This document shows positions 36,124 to 45,933 of a stretch of 64,000 nt of DNA, piece after piece. Source of the DNA: Sphingobium sp. Cam5-1 (GTDB lineage: Bacteria; Pseudomonadota; Alphaproteobacteria; Sphingomonadales; Sphingomonadaceae). The notes beneath the pieces were generated by a model. That model searched no databases and was not told the origin of the DNA. It saw nothing but the letters and a program-made list of their open reading frames with translations. Made by a program: the position numbers and the translations under genes. Positions within the stretch are counted from its first letter, which is position 1; each line of letters begins with the position of its first letter. The stretch is taken from positions 2,232,001 through 2,296,000 of the forward strand of contig NZ_CP065138.1 of the NCBI RefSeq assembly GCF_015693305.1, given 5' to 3'.

Positions 36124-37704
36124 TCAGGCGAACTTGAGCAGCTTGACCGTCTTCACGCCTGCGAGCTTGCAGATGTCGTTCAGCACTGCTTCGCTGACCG
36201 CGCCGTCGACCGACAGCAGCAGTACGGCTTCGCCGCCTTGGCTGCGGCGGCCGAGGTGGAAGGTGCCGATGTTGACGCCTGCTTCGCCAAGGGTCGAGCC
36301 CAAGCGGCCGATGAAACCGGGCGCGTCCTGGTTGACGATGTAAAGCATATGGCCTTCAAGGTCGGCTTCAACCTTGATGCCGAACAGCTCGACGAGGCGC
36401 GGGCTGCCGTGGCCGAACAGGGTGCCAGCGACCGACTTGTCGCCTGCTTCGGTTTTTACCGTGACGCGGACGAGGGTCTGGTAGTCGCCTTCGCGGTCAT
36501 GGCGCACTTCGCGGACGTCGAGGCCGCGTTCCTTCGCGAGGAAGGGCGCGTTGACCATGTTCACCGTGTCGGAATAGACGCGCATCAGGCCAGCGAGCAC
36601 CGCTGCGGTGATCGGCTTCTGGTTGAGTTCGGCGGCATGGCCCTCAACCTCGACCGCAACACCCTGGATGCGGTCGCCTTCGAGCTGGCCGACGAGGCTG
36701 CCCAGTTCTTCGGCAAGTGCCATATAGGGCTTGAGCTTGGGCGCTTCCTCGGCCGACAGCGACGGGACGTTCAGCGCGTTGGTGATACCGCCGTCGAGCA
36801 GATAGTCGCTGAGCTGTTCGGCAACCTGAAGCGCGACGTTGACCTGCGCTTCGTCGGTCGATGCGCCAAGGTGCGGGGTGCAGATGAAGTTGGGCGTGCC
36901 GAACAGCGGCGATTCCTTGGCCGGTTCCTGCACGAACACGTCGAGCGCGGCGCCCGCGACATGGCCCGAATCCAGCGCCTCCTTGAGCGCGGCTTCATCG
37001 ACCAGTCCGCCGCGCGCGCAGTTGATGATGCGCACGCCCTTCTTGGTCTTGGCGATATTTTCCCTGCTCAGGATGTTGCGGGTCTGGTCGGTCAACGGCG
37101 TGTGCAGCGTGATGAAGTCCGCCTTCGCCAGCAGCGTGTCGAGATCGGCCTTTTCCACGCCCATTTCGACGGCGCGCTCCGGCGTGAGGAAGGGATCGAA
37201 GGCGACGACCTTCATCTTGAGACCGAGCGCGCGGCTGGCGACGATGGAGCCGATATTGCCCGCGCCGATCAGGCCGAGCGTCTTGCCGGTGACTTCCACG
37301 CCCATGAAGCCGTTCTTCGGCCACAGGCCCTGCTGCGTCTGGGCATTGGCTTCGGGCAGCTGGCGAGCGAGCGCGAACATGAGGGCGATGGCATGTTCGG
37401 CGGTGGTGATCGAGTTGCCGAACGGGGTGTTCATGACGATCACGCCCTTGGCCGACGCGGCCGGGATATCGACGTTGTCGACGCCGATGCCAGCGCGGCC
37501 GATGACCTTGAGGTTGGGCGCGGCGTCGAGGATTTCCTTGGTCACCTTGGTCGAACTGCGGATGGCGAGGCCGTCATATTCGCCGATGATCGCCTTCAGC
37601 TCGTCCGGGGTCTTGCCGGTGATCACGTCGACTTCCAGCCCACGCTCACGGAAGATCGCGGCGGCGCGGGGGTCCATTTTGTCGGAAATAAGTACCTTGG
37701 GCAT
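36124..37704 (-). CDS. serA: D-3-phosphoglycerate dehydrogenase
   Basis: First enzyme of serine synthesis. At 526 residues it is the long form: substrate/NAD domain with GRAGIGVDNVDIPAA, LGLIGAGNIGSIVASRALGLKM and CTPHLGAST, an intervening ASB domain (about 320-450), and a C-terminal ACT domain (HMLYIVNQDAPGFIGRLGSTLGEAGVNIGTFHLGR) for serine control. ATG 37704 gives MPKVLISDKMDP; the ORF's extra seven residues lie in the repeat. It lies downstream of serC on the same strand, with a palindrome pair in the gap. Confidence 0.97.
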   Translation of the reverse strand: MPKVLISDKMDPRAAAIFRERGLEVDVITGKTPDELKAIIGEYDGLAIRSSTKVTKEILDAAPNLKVIGRAGIGVDNVDIPAASAKGVIVMNTPFGNSITTAEHAIALMFALARQLPEANAQTQQGLWPKNGFMGVEVTGKTLGLIGAGNIGSIVASRALGLKMKVVAFDPFLTPERAVEMGVEKADLDTLLAKADFITLHTPLTDQTRNILSRENIAKTKKGVRIINCARGGLVDEAALKEALDSGHVAGAALDVFVQEPAKESPLFGTPNFICTPHLGASTDEAQVNVALQVAEQLSDYLLDGGITNALNVPSLSAEEAPKLKPYMALAEELGSLVGQLEGDRIQGVAVEVEGHAAELNQKPITAAVLAGLMRVYSDTVNMVNAPFLAKERGLDVREVRHDREGDYQTLVRVTVKTEAGDKSVAGTLFGHGSPRLVELFGIKVEADLEGHMLYIVNQDAPGFIGRLGSTLGEAGVNIGTFHLGRRSQGGEAVLLLSVDGAVSEAVLNDICKLAGVKTVKLLKFA

Positions 37705-37727
37705 GACGAATTGCCTTTCTTGCAATT

Positions 37728-37808
37728 CGTCATCCTGACGAAAGTCAGGATCTCAGGCGGTGAAGTTGTACCTAGCGGCCTGAGATCCCAGCTTTCGCTG
37801 GGATGACG
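37728..37808. repeat. inverted pair of family A palindromes between serC and serA
   Basis: CGTCATCCTGACGAAAGTCAGGATCTCAGG (written as two arms, 37728-37757) and GGCCTGAGATCCCAGC...GCTGGGATGACG (37777-37808) are the same unit in opposite orientation with different stem sequences. This BIME-like pair sits inside the likely serC-serA transcript, close upstream of serA. Confidence 0.78.
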
Positions 37809-37823
37809 GGATATGGGGGAGTG

Positions 37824-38984
37824 TTAAGCAGCCTTGGCCGTTGCGTAGGCCCAGTCGAGCCACGGGCCGAGCGCTTCGATGTCGGCCGTTTCGACCGTTG
37901 CGCCGCACCAGATGCGCAGGCCAGCCGGGGCATCGCGGTAACCCGCGACGTCATAGGCCGCGCCTTCCTTTTCGAGCAGGCCAGCCATGCTCTTGATGAA
38001 GGCTTCGTCCGCGCCATCGACCGTCAGGCAGACGCTGGTGGTCGAGCGCGTCGCCGGGTCGGCAGCGAGGTGACCGAGCCAGGAGCGTTCCTCGACGATC
38101 TTGTTCAGCGCGGCCGCGTTGGCGTTGCTGCGCGCGATCAGGCCGTTGAGGCCACCCAGCGACTTGCCCCATTCGAGAGCGAAGATGGCGTCTTCGACCG
38201 CCAGCATGGAGGGGGTGTTGATCGTCTCGCCCTTGAAGATGCCCTCGGCGAGCTTGCCCTTCGCCATCAGGCGGAAGACCTTCGGCAACGGCCAGGCGGG
38301 GGTGTAGTTTTCAAGACGCTCGACGGCGCGGGGGCCGAGGATCAGCACGCCATGGCCGCCCTCACCGCCCAGCACCTTCTGCCAGGAGAAGGTGGCGACG
38401 TCGATCTTGGTCCAGTCGATCTCGTAAGCAAACACCGCGCTGGTGGCGTCGGCGAAGGTCAGCCCCTCGCGGTCGGCCGGGATCCAGTCGGCGTTCGGCA
38501 CGCGCACGCCCGAAGTGGTGCCGTTCCAGGTGAACAGCACGTCGTTCGAGAAATCGACTGTGCCAAGGTCGGGCAGCTGACCATAGTCGGCACGGATGAT
38601 CGTGGGATCGAGCTTCAGCTGCTTGGCGGCGTCCGTCACCCAGCCTTCGCCGAAGCTTTCCCAGGCGAGCGTCGTCACCGGACGGGCGCCGAGCATCGTC
38701 CACATCGCCATTTCGAAGGCGCCGGTGTCCGAACCGGGCACGATGCCGATGCGATGGGTGTCGGGAAGGTTCAGTAGCTCGCGCATCAGGTCGATGCAGT
38801 AAGCGAGACGGGTCTTGCCGATCTTGGCGCGGTGCGAGCGGCCGAGGGATTCAGCGCTCAGCTTGTCGGCGCTCCAGCCCGGAGGCTTGGCGCAGGGACC
38901 GGAAGAGAAAAAGGGGCGAGCCGGTTTGGTCGTCGGCTTGGCCACGGGCGCAATAGTGGCGTCGGCGGCAGTCACATCAGTCAT
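37824..38984 (-). CDS. serC: phosphoserine aminotransferase (alphaproteobacterial type)
   Basis: PLP enzyme for the second serine step. The 386-residue protein has [45 protein letters not shown], the [12 protein letters not shown] block and the PLP-lysine region [22 protein letters not shown]. The Ala/Pro-rich N-terminus and the HRAKIGK block are typical of the alpha-type SerC. Its expected transcript continues into serA. Confidence 0.96.
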   Translation of the reverse strand: MTDVTAADATIAPVAKPTTKPARPFFSSGPCAKPPGWSADKLSAESLGRSHRAKIGKTRLAYCIDLMRELLNLPDTHRIGIVPGSDTGAFEMAMWTMLGARPVTTLAWESFGEGWVTDAAKQLKLDPTIIRADYGQLPDLGTVDFSNDVLFTWNGTTSGVRVPNADWIPADREGLTFADATSAVFAYEIDWTKIDVATFSWQKVLGGEGGHGVLILGPRAVERLENYTPAWPLPKVFRLMAKGKLAEGIFKGETINTPSMLAVEDAIFALEWGKSLGGLNGLIARSNANAAALNKIVEERSWLGHLAADPATRSTTSVCLTVDGADEAFIKSMAGLLEKEGAAYDVAGYRDAPAGLRIWCGATVETADIEALGPWLDWAYATAKAA

Positions 38985-39143
38985 GTACGCTTCTCCTTGC
39001 AGAGAGCTCGCGCGGCGTTGGGACCGCGTGGCCCGCTGGCCGCCCTAAAGATCGCAGGGGAAGAGTCAAGCCGAATGTCTGAATGCGACGAACCGTTGCG
39101 CTCGTTAACCCTCAATTGCGTGAGCCATGGTAAATAGTTGATC

Positions 39144-39839
39144 ATGAACGAGCGGGTCAGGGGGAAAGCAGTGATACGCGGCGCGGGTCAGGCGGCCCTG
39201 CTGGCGCTGTGCGTGACCTTGGCATCCTGCGGCGGCGACCTCGTCCCGCGCGGGCGGGTTGAGCGTCCGTCTAAGCCTGTAAAAAGCGCCCGTCCTGCCG
39301 CGCCTCCGCCGATGGAATTGCGGCAATGTCTGGTGAAGCTGCAATCGCAATCGGTGCTGTTCACGCCCCTGCCCGACCAGAATTTCGGCGGCGGCTGTTC
39401 TGCCATGGGCAGCGTCAAGCTGCTCGACATCGGGGTGCCTGCGACCAATCTGGGCGCGATGACGTGCGGGCTGGCGGCCAATTTCGCGGCTTGGGCGCGT
39501 TATGGGGTGCAGCCCGCCGCGCGACTGATCCTGGGCGCGGAGATCGAGAAGATCGAGACTTTCGGCACTTATAATTGTCGGCCGATCGCTGGAAGCGGGA
39601 GGCTGTCCGAACATGCGCACAGCAATGCGGTGGATGTATCGGCCTTTGTCCTGTCAGACGGGCGGCGCATCACCGTTGAGCAGGGATGGAATGGCGACCG
39701 GCAGACGCGGCAGTTTCTGGAGGTAGTGCGGGCGAGCGCCTGCAAGCGGTTCCGCACGGTGCTCAGCCCCGACTATAATGTCGCGCACCATGATCATTTT
39801 CATTTCGATATGGGTGGAAGAGGTGGCTTTTGCCGCTGA
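39144..39839 (+). CDS. extensin-like C-terminal domain lipoprotein
   Basis: 231 residues with a lipoprotein signal: hydrophobic AALLALCVTLASC with lipobox cysteine 29. The mature part holds the extensin-like C-terminal domain (KLLDIGVPATNLGAMTCGLAANFAAWARYGVQP..., TYNCRPIAGSGRLSEHAHSNAVDVSAFVL, HHDHFHFDMGGRG). The His/Asp pattern SEHAHSNAVD...HDHFHFD resembles the D-Ala-D-Ala peptidase (VanY/MepA) fold, so a peptidoglycan-related metalloenzyme in the periplasm is plausible. Upstream start TTG 39138 is less likely than ATG 39144. Confidence 0.85.
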   Translation: MNERVRGKAVIRGAGQAALLALCVTLASCGGDLVPRGRVERPSKPVKSARPAAPPPMELRQCLVKLQSQSVLFTPLPDQNFGGGCSAMGSVKLLDIGVPATNLGAMTCGLAANFAAWARYGVQPAARLILGAEIEKIETFGTYNCRPIAGSGRLSEHAHSNAVDVSAFVLSDGRRITVEQGWNGDRQTRQFLEVVRASACKRFRTVLSPDYNVAHHDHFHFDMGGRGGFCR

Positions 39840-39858
39840 CCTTCCTAAGTTGGGTTGA

Positions 39859-40737
39859 ATGACAAGAAAAGAAATCGAAGAACGCAAATTCCGTCCCGCC
39901 CGGCAGGAAGCCGCCGATGCCCAGAAAGGCGTGGACACCCCGCAAACCACCAGCGCCGCCTACCGCCTGGCTTTTCAGGATACGGAGTTCCTGCTGCGCG
40001 AGGATTTGCGCCCGGTGCGGTTCCAGTTGGAGCTGCTCAAACCCCAGTTGTTGATGGACGAAGCGAGGATCGAGTCGACTTTCGTCTTCTACGGATCGGC
40101 CCGCATCCCGGAGCCAAACCAAGTGCAGGCGCGGATCGACGCCGCCACGACGCCGGACCAGCGGCGGATCGCGGAGAATCTGGGGAAGAAGGCGCGCTAT
40201 TATGAAGAAGCGCGCAAGCTGGCGCGGATGGCCGCGCAATATCCGGTGAATGAGGCGGGATGCCGCCATTTCGTGGTGTGTTCGGGCGGCGGCCCTTCAA
40301 TCATGGAGGCAGCCAATCGCGGCGCGGCGGATGTGGGTGCGCAAACGATCGGTATGAACATTGTGCTACCGCATGAGCAGGCGCCCAATCGTTTCGTGAC
40401 GCCCGAGCTCAGCTTTCAGTTCCACTATTTCGCGCTGAGGAAGATGCATTTCCTGCTGCGCGCGCGGGCTTTGGCTGTGTTTCCGGGCGGGTTTGGTACG
40501 TTTGACGAGATGTTCGAGCTGCTGACGTTGATCCAGACGGGGAAGATGAAGCCCATCCCGATATTGCTGTTCGGGCGGGAGTTTTGGACACGGGTCGTGG
40601 ATTTCGAAGCATTGGCGGATGAGGGGGTGATTTCGCCTTCGGACCTGAATTTGCTGACCTGGGTCGAGACGGCCGAGGATGCGTGGACGGCTGTGCAGAC
40701 TTTTTATCAGGATAGTGAAGTGCCGGGGTGTGGGTGA
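39859..40737 (+). CDS. LOG family protein (long form)
   Basis: 292 residues, second LOG/TIGR00730-family protein in the window. It has an N-terminal extension of about 70 residues, then FVFYGSARIPEP, VCSGGGPSIMEAANRGA, the LRKMHFLLRARALAVFPGGFGTFDEMFELLTLIQTGK region with the PGGxGTxDE signature, and PIPILLFGREFW. Long forms have been linked to nucleotide 5'-monophosphate nucleosidase activity; the substrate here is unknown. Immediately follows the extensin-like gene (19 bp). Confidence 0.9.
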   Translation: MTRKEIEERKFRPARQEAADAQKGVDTPQTTSAAYRLAFQDTEFLLREDLRPVRFQLELLKPQLLMDEARIESTFVFYGSARIPEPNQVQARIDAATTPDQRRIAENLGKKARYYEEARKLARMAAQYPVNEAGCRHFVVCSGGGPSIMEAANRGAADVGAQTIGMNIVLPHEQAPNRFVTPELSFQFHYFALRKMHFLLRARALAVFPGGFGTFDEMFELLTLIQTGKMKPIPILLFGREFWTRVVDFEALADEGVISPSDLNLLTWVETAEDAWTAVQTFYQDSEVPGCG

Positions 40738-40944
40738 CTTTCCTCTCTGCTTTAGGGGAGAGGATGTGGAGACTTGGCGTGAAGCGCCTGGCCGGAGCTG
40801 GAGAGGGGCGAGTGAGCGCCTGGCCCCCTCCCCCTCATCCAACCTCGCCTAAGCCCTTTCGAGCGACGGCTTCGTATCCTTCTCCCCCGAGGGGAGAAGG
40901 GTTAGTGGGTTGCTCTCGCCATCCCGGAGGACTAGGGCGCGGCC
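40738..40944. repeat. palindromic repeat region
   Basis: CTCTCTGCTTTAGGGGAGAG and CCTTCTCCCCCGAGGGGAGAAGG hairpins flank GC-rich filler. Interspersed palindromes, no gene seen. Confidence 0.6.
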
Positions 40945-41616
40945 ATGCGTGCCGAGCTTGATCATGTCGATTGCTGGATCTTCGATCTGGACAATACGCT
41001 GTACCCGGCGAAGGCGGACCTGTTCGCGCTGATCGACGTCAAGATGGGCGAGTTCATCCAGGGATTGCTTGGCTGTGACCCGGACGTCGCGAAGGCCACG
41101 CAGAAGCGCTATTTCATGGAACATGGCACGACGCTATCGGGGCTGATGCATCATCATGGCATCGAGCCGCGCGCTTTCCTGGATTATGTGCATGATATTT
41201 CCATGGATCGGCTGGAGGTGGATGAGGCGCTGAATGCCCATATCGCGGCCCTGCCCGGCAGGCGCCTGATCTTCACCAATGGCGATGCTGATTATGCGCA
41301 GCGGGTGCTGGACAGGCTGGGCCTGGGACAGGCTTTCGAGCTGATCCACGACATCCACGCCTGCCAATATATTCCGAAGCCTGATCCGTCGGGCTATGCC
41401 GAGCTTTGCCGTGTCCATGGCGTCGATCCTACCCGCGCCGCTTTCTTCGAGGATATGGCGCGCAACCTGCGGCCCGCCAAGGCGATCGGCATGAGCACCA
41501 TCTGGGTGAATAATGGCTCCGAAGCGGGCAATCATGAGCATCATCCGGACTATATCGATTTCGAAACCGACCATCTGACGCCATTTTTGGCCGACATTCT
41601 GGGGACAAGACCATGA
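40945..41616 (+). CDS. HAD-family pyrimidine 5'-nucleotidase
   Basis: 223-residue HAD hydrolase, subfamily IA variant 3, similar to yeast Sdt1/Phm8 and bacterial pyrimidine 5'-nucleotidases. Motif I is [17 protein letters not shown] (nucleophile Asp in DLDNT), motif [15 protein letters not shown], and motif [15 protein letters not shown]...[19 protein letters not shown]. It overlaps dapD by four bases (ATGA), so translation is coupled. Confidence 0.92.
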   Translation: MRAELDHVDCWIFDLDNTLYPAKADLFALIDVKMGEFIQGLLGCDPDVAKATQKRYFMEHGTTLSGLMHHHGIEPRAFLDYVHDISMDRLEVDEALNAHIAALPGRRLIFTNGDADYAQRVLDRLGLGQAFELIHDIHACQYIPKPDPSGYAELCRVHGVDPTRAAFFEDMARNLRPAKAIGMSTIWVNNGSEAGNHEHHPDYIDFETDHLTPFLADILGTRP

Positions 41617-42452
41617 GCCAAGACCTGATCGCTACCATCGACGCCGCCTGGGAGGACCGGGCCAATGTCAGCCTGACCACGCAGGGCGAAGTCCGCCAGG
41701 CGGTGGACAAGGCGCTGGCGATGCTGGACAAGGGCGAGTTGCGCGTTGCTGAACCCACGGCGGAGGGCTGGCAGGTCAATCAGTGGGCGAAGAAGGCCGT
41801 TCTTCTGTCCTTCCGCCTCAACGACAATGTCATGATCGATAATGGTCCGGGCGCTGGCCATTGGTGGGACAAGGTGCCGAGCAAGTTCGCAGGCTGGGAC
41901 GAAGGGGCGTTTCGCGCCGCCGGCCTCCGCGCGGTGCCGGGCAGCTTCGCCCGCGCCGGGTCGCATATCGCCAAGAATGTCATCCTGATGCCGAGCTTCG
42001 TCAACATCGGTGCGTTCGTCGATGAGGGCACGATGGTCGATGCCTGGGTGACGGTGGGCAGCTGCGCGCAGATCGGCAAGAATGTCCATCTGTCGGGCGG
42101 CGTCGGCATTGGGGGCGTACTGGAGCCGTTGCAGGCCGATCCAGTGATCATCGAGGATGATTGCTTCATCGGCGCGCGGTCGGAAGTCGTTGAGGGCGTG
42201 CGCATCGGCAAGGGTTCGGTGCTGTCGATGGGCGTGTTCATCGGTCAGTCGACCAAGATCGTGGATCGCGCGACGGGCGAAGTCTTCATGGGCGAAGTGC
42301 CGCCCTATTCGGTGATCGTGCCGGGGTCCTTGCCGGGCAAGCCGCTGCCCGATGGCACGCCGGGGCCGAGCCTGTATTGCGCGGTGATCGTGAAACGCGT
42401 GGATGCGCAGACGCGGTCGAAGACCGGGATCAACGAGCTGCTGCGGGATTGA
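41613..42452 (+). CDS. dapD: tetrahydrodipicolinate N-succinyltransferase
   Basis: Succinyl-CoA-dependent step of lysine/diaminopimelate synthesis. The 279-residue trimeric left-handed beta-helix enzyme has [51 protein letters not shown] and [32 protein letters not shown] (hexapeptide repeats). These are given in separate parts of the protein, about residues 125-215. Complete length. Confidence 0.97.
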   Translation: MSQDLIATIDAAWEDRANVSLTTQGEVRQAVDKALAMLDKGELRVAEPTAEGWQVNQWAKKAVLLSFRLNDNVMIDNGPGAGHWWDKVPSKFAGWDEGAFRAAGLRAVPGSFARAGSHIAKNVILMPSFVNIGAFVDEGTMVDAWVTVGSCAQIGKNVHLSGGVGIGGVLEPLQADPVIIEDDCFIGARSEVVEGVRIGKGSVLSMGVFIGQSTKIVDRATGEVFMGEVPPYSVIVPGSLPGKPLPDGTPGPSLYCAVIVKRVDAQTRSKTGINELLRD

Positions 42453-42464
42453 TTTCCCCTAGTT

Positions 42465-42593
42465 ACTCCCCTCCCTTTTAAGGGAGGGGTCGGGGGTGGG
42501 TCGCGAGCAGAGCGAGCACTGCGCTGACCGAGAGGTTGCTGGCGATCATTGCATGATCGCACCCACCCCTTCCCCCTCCCTGAAGGGAGGGGC
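42465..42593. repeat. composite inverted repeat between dapD and the ABC gene
   Basis: CTCCCCTCCCTTTTAAGGGAGGGG hairpin, GGGGTGGGT, a 60-bp spacer containing the GCGATCATTGCATGATCGC palindrome, then ACCCACCCC and CCCCTCCCTGAAGGGAGGGG. Nested palindromes, seen as a unit. Confidence 0.7.
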
Positions 42594-42628
42594 TTATAAG
42601 ATGAGTGCAGGTCGCCTACATTCGCCCG

Positions 42629-44488
42629 ATGCCGCCGTCCACACCCGACAACACCCCCCTTCCGCCTGTCTGGGCGACGCTGCGGCGGTTTCTTCCTTAT
42701 CTGTGGCCTTCCGACGCCCCGGCGCTGCGGCGGCGCGTGTCCATCGCCATGCTGTTGGTGGTATTGGCCAAGGTCATCAGCCTGGCCATGCCCTTCGCCT
42801 ACAAAGCCGCGATCGACCGGATGGCGCCGGGTCTGGAACCGGGCGTGGCGCTCGCCGTCGCCCTGGTCGTCGCCTATGCGGGCGCGCGGTTTGGGAGCGT
42901 GCTGTTCGACAATCTGCGCAATGCGGTGTTCGAGCGGGTTGGGCAGGAGGCCGGGCGGCGGCTGTCCGATGACGTCTTCAAACATCTGCACCGCCTGTCG
43001 CTGCGCTTTCACCTCGATCGGCGCACGGGCGCGGTCACCAAGATCGTGGAGCGCGGGACCAAGAGCATCGACACGATGCTGTATTTCCTGCTGTTCAACA
43101 TCGCGCCAACCGTGCTGGAACTGGCGGCGGTCTGCGTCATCTTCTTCGTCAAATTCGGGCCGGGCCTCGTCGTCGCGACATTGGCGATGGTTGGTCTCTA
43201 CATCTGGTTCACCCGCACCATCACGGAATGGCGCAATCAGTTGCGCCGCGACATGGTGGACATGGATACCAACGCGGTCGCCCATGCGGTGGACAGCCTG
43301 CTGAATTTCGAGACCGTCAAATATTTCGGCGCGGAAAGTCGCGAGGCGGCGCGCTATTCCACGGCAATGCGGCGTTACGCCGATGCCGCCGTCAAATCGG
43401 AAAACAGCCTTGCCTGGCTGAATATCGGCCAATCGCTGATCACCAACCTGATGATGGCGGGGGCGATGGGTTATACGGTGTGGGGATGGAGCAAGGGCAG
43501 CTTCACGACGGGCGACGTGGTGCTGGTTAACACATTACTTAGCCAACTATTCAGGCCGCTCGACCTGCTGGGCATGGTTTACCGGACGATCCGGCAGGGC
43601 GTGATCGACATGGAGGCTATGTACAAGCTGATCGATACGGAGGCGGAGATTGCCGATGCGCCCAACGCCCCAGCGCTGAACGTTCACGCGGGGGAAGTGC
43701 GGTTCGATCATGTGCGCTTTGGTTATGATCCCGATCGCGAGATATTGCATGATGTGAGCTTCGCCGTCCCTGCCGGACGGACATTGGCGATCGTCGGGCC
43801 TTCGGGCGCGGGCAAGTCCACCATCGCGCGTACGCTGTTCCGTTTCTACGACATTCAGGGTGGCCGCATCCTGATCGATGGGCAGGACATTGCGCAAGTT
43901 ACGCAGGCATCGCTGCGCGCGGCGATTGGCATCGTGCCGCAGGACATGGTGCTGTTCAACGACACGGTCGGCTATAATATCGGCTATGGCCGGGCAGGCG
44001 CGACGCAGGCGGACATCGAGGCGGCGGCCAAGGCTGCCTCCATCCACGACTTCATCATGCGGCTGCCGCAGGGCTATGACACGCGCGTGGGCGAGCGGGG
44101 GTTGAAGCTGTCCGGGGGCGAAAAGCAGCGCGTGGCGATTGCCCGCACACTGCTAAAGGACCCGCCCGTGCTGGTGCTGGACGAGGCGACAAGCGCGCTC
44201 GACAGCCGGACGGAGACGGAAATTCAGGACGTTTTGCGCAATATTTCCCGCAAGCGAACGACTTTGGTCGTGGCGCATCGCCTGTCGACGGTGGTGGACG
44301 CGGATGAGATCATCGTGTTGGATCAGGGACGGATCGTGGAACGGGGACCCCATGCCGATCTGGTGCGGGCCGATGGGCTCTATACCGCGATGTGGACGCG
44401 CCAGGCGACAGAGCGAGAAGAGATGCCGTCAGATCCGGTGATCGATGACGGTATCGCTGTCAGGGAAGCCTCAATGAGGACGGGTTGA
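42629..44488 (+). CDS. Atm1-type ABC transporter (fused permease-ATPase)
   Basis: 619 residues: N-terminal six-helix membrane domain, then an ATPase domain with Walker A GPSGAGKSTIARTLF, Q-loop IVPQDMVLFNDTVGYNIGYGR, signature LSGGEKQRVAIARTLL, Walker B VLVLDEATSALD and the H-loop AHRLSTV. The DRRTGAVTKIVERGTKSIDTMLYFLLFNIAPT and ETVKYFGAE blocks mark the Atm1/HMT1 family, which exports glutathione conjugates or metal-thiol species; NaAtm1 from Novosphingobium is the structural model. ATG 42629 preferred over GTG 42605. Confidence 0.92.
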   Translation: MPPSTPDNTPLPPVWATLRRFLPYLWPSDAPALRRRVSIAMLLVVLAKVISLAMPFAYKAAIDRMAPGLEPGVALAVALVVAYAGARFGSVLFDNLRNAVFERVGQEAGRRLSDDVFKHLHRLSLRFHLDRRTGAVTKIVERGTKSIDTMLYFLLFNIAPTVLELAAVCVIFFVKFGPGLVVATLAMVGLYIWFTRTITEWRNQLRRDMVDMDTNAVAHAVDSLLNFETVKYFGAESREAARYSTAMRRYADAAVKSENSLAWLNIGQSLITNLMMAGAMGYTVWGWSKGSFTTGDVVLVNTLLSQLFRPLDLLGMVYRTIRQGVIDMEAMYKLIDTEAEIADAPNAPALNVHAGEVRFDHVRFGYDPDREILHDVSFAVPAGRTLAIVGPSGAGKSTIARTLFRFYDIQGGRILIDGQDIAQVTQASLRAAIGIVPQDMVLFNDTVGYNIGYGRAGATQADIEAAAKAASIHDFIMRLPQGYDTRVGERGLKLSGGEKQRVAIARTLLKDPPVLVLDEATSALDSRTETEIQDVLRNISRKRTTLVVAHRLSTVVDADEIIVLDQGRIVERGPHADLVRADGLYTAMWTRQATEREEMPSDPVIDDGIAVREASMRTG

Positions 44489-44490
44489 GA

Positions 44491-44775
44491 ATGCGGCAGA
44501 TGACGGACCCCGGTCGCGGCTGGCGACTGGCGCCATGGGCGGCGATCGCGATCATCTTGATGGTGCCGCTGGTCGCAATGCGGTTCACCGATGAGGTGCG
44601 CTGGACCGGCCATGATTTCCTCGTGGCGGGCGTGCTACTCGTCAGCGCTGTGCTGATCTATCAGGTCGGTGCGCGGCTGATTACCGGGCGCGGGCGGCGG
44701 TTGTTGTGGGCCGGTGCCATCTTCATCGTGACGATGTTGCTATGGGCGGAAGGCGCCGTGGGCATCTTCTCCTAA
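44491..44775 (+). CDS. small three-helix membrane protein
   Basis: 94 residues with three predicted helices (WAAIAIILMVPLVAMRF, FLVAGVLLVSAVLIYQVGARLI, LLWAGAIFIVTMLLWAEGAVGIF). It begins beside the stop of the Atm1 gene (TTG 44485 or ATG 44491), so it is co-transcribed. Family not identified; similar small proteins accompany other sphingomonad loci. Function unknown. Confidence 0.75.
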   Translation: MRQMTDPGRGWRLAPWAAIAIILMVPLVAMRFTDEVRWTGHDFLVAGVLLVSAVLIYQVGARLITGRGRRLLWAGAIFIVTMLLWAEGAVGIFS

Positions 44776-44827
44776 GGTTAGGCAAGCGGCCCCGGTCCGG
44801 AACGCGAAGCCGCTTGCCTTCCAGCTA

Positions 44828-45445
44828 TCAGCGGTTGGTGACGGTGGTCGTCGTCTTTTCGACAACCGTGGCACGCGCGGGCGCGGACGTCGTCTTGCGG
44901 ACGATCTTGCGCTTGACCGGCGCGGCCTTGCGTACGGTTGTCACAGGCGCGCTTTTCACGGTTTCGGTAGTGACGGTGGTGGCAGCCGGGACGGTCGCAG
45001 CGGCGGCCCGAGCAGCCCGTGCGTCGGCAGCAGCGGAAGCAGCCGCCCGTTCGGCGGCATCAGCGCGCGCATTGGCGGCGGCAGCGTCCTGCTGTGCGGC
45101 GGCGGCGGTGGAGGCCTGAACCTCTGCATCGGTCTTAACGCTCACCTGGCTCTGGCCGATGGCGGTGTCGGCAAAGCCCTGCGCCTCTACGGCAGCCTTG
45201 ATGGCGTCCTGTTCCTTACCGCTTTTCAGCCGTTCCTGAGCGAGGCGGAGCGAAGCCTGTGCCTGCGCGAGAACGGCCGGATCGAACTGGCCCGCCTGCA
45301 GCTTGGCGGCGGCGTCGATCTTGCCCTGCGCCTGCGCGATCGCCTTTAGCGCTTGTTCTTCATCGCCTGCGAGCGCGGGACCGCTCGCGAGGAAGAGCGC
45401 CGAAGCGGCGGCAAGAGCGCGTAGGGAATAGCCGGATTTACGCAT
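44828..45445 (-). CDS. exported Ala-rich protein with DUF4398-like helical repeat
   Basis: 205 residues. The signal peptide LRALAAASALFLASGPALAGDEE is followed by AIAQAQGKIDAAAKLQAGQFDPAVLAQAQASLRLAQERLKSGK-like helices recalling DUF4398, then a long Ala-rich coiled-coil (about 105-155) and a C-terminal Thr/Lys/Val-rich tail (VTTVRKAAPVKRKIVRKTT). Probably a periplasmic or envelope-associated protein. The longer frame upstream (to 46057) is out of phase with the thioesterase and is not coding. Confidence 0.7.
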   Translation of the reverse strand: MRKSGYSLRALAAASALFLASGPALAGDEEQALKAIAQAQGKIDAAAKLQAGQFDPAVLAQAQASLRLAQERLKSGKEQDAIKAAVEAQGFADTAIGQSQVSVKTDAEVQASTAAAAQQDAAAANARADAAERAAASAAADARAARAAAATVPAATTVTTETVKSAPVTTVRKAAPVKRKIVRKTTSAPARATVVEKTTTTVTNR

Positions 45446-45534
45446 ATTCTCTCCTGAGACTGTTGAGAGCCGGGTAACGTGCCGGAATGAACCGGGTTCC
45501 GGATGCCCGGTTGCTGGAGAGAGACGGGCTGAGG

Positions 45535-45933
45535 TCAGTCTGGCAGAAAAGGGGTTGCTACTTCGCTCGGCACGCGCAGGATGCGGCCGCTTGTCCGGTC
45601 GATGATCGCCCAGGTGGATTTGGCGCTGACCTTGACCTTGCCGTCCGGGCCGATGAACTCCATGTGCCGGTCGAACCGCGCGCCACGCGGCGGTTCCGCT
45701 ATCCAGGTGCGGGCGGTGACTATCTCCCCCTCCCGCACATTGCCGCGATAGTCGATCTCGTGCCGCGTCACGACCCAGAGATAGGCGTGGAGATGTTCCG
45801 GCGCGGCATCGCAGGTCCAATGTTCGGTCGCGACCTGCTCCATCCACTGCACCCAGACGGCGTTGTTCACATGGCCGAGCATGTCGATATGCTCGGGGCC
45901 TGCGGTGATCCGGGTGGTGTAGGTGGAGGACAT
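45535..45933 (-). CDS. hotdog-fold acyl-CoA thioesterase
   Basis: 132-residue 4HBT-type thioesterase. The active-site segment HIDMLGHVNNAVWVQWMEQVA carries Asp in the 4-hydroxybenzoyl-CoA thioesterase DxxGHVNN motif, followed by EIDYRGNVREGEIVTARTWI. The ATG overlaps the stop of the oligopeptidase reading frame (TAATG), so the two genes form an operon. Natural acyl-CoA substrate unknown. Confidence 0.9.
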   Translation of the reverse strand: MSSTYTTRITAGPEHIDMLGHVNNAVWVQWMEQVATEHWTCDAAPEHLHAYLWVVTRHEIDYRGNVREGEIVTARTWIAEPPRGARFDRHMEFIGPDGKVKVSAKSTWAIIDRTSGRILRVPSEVATPFLPD

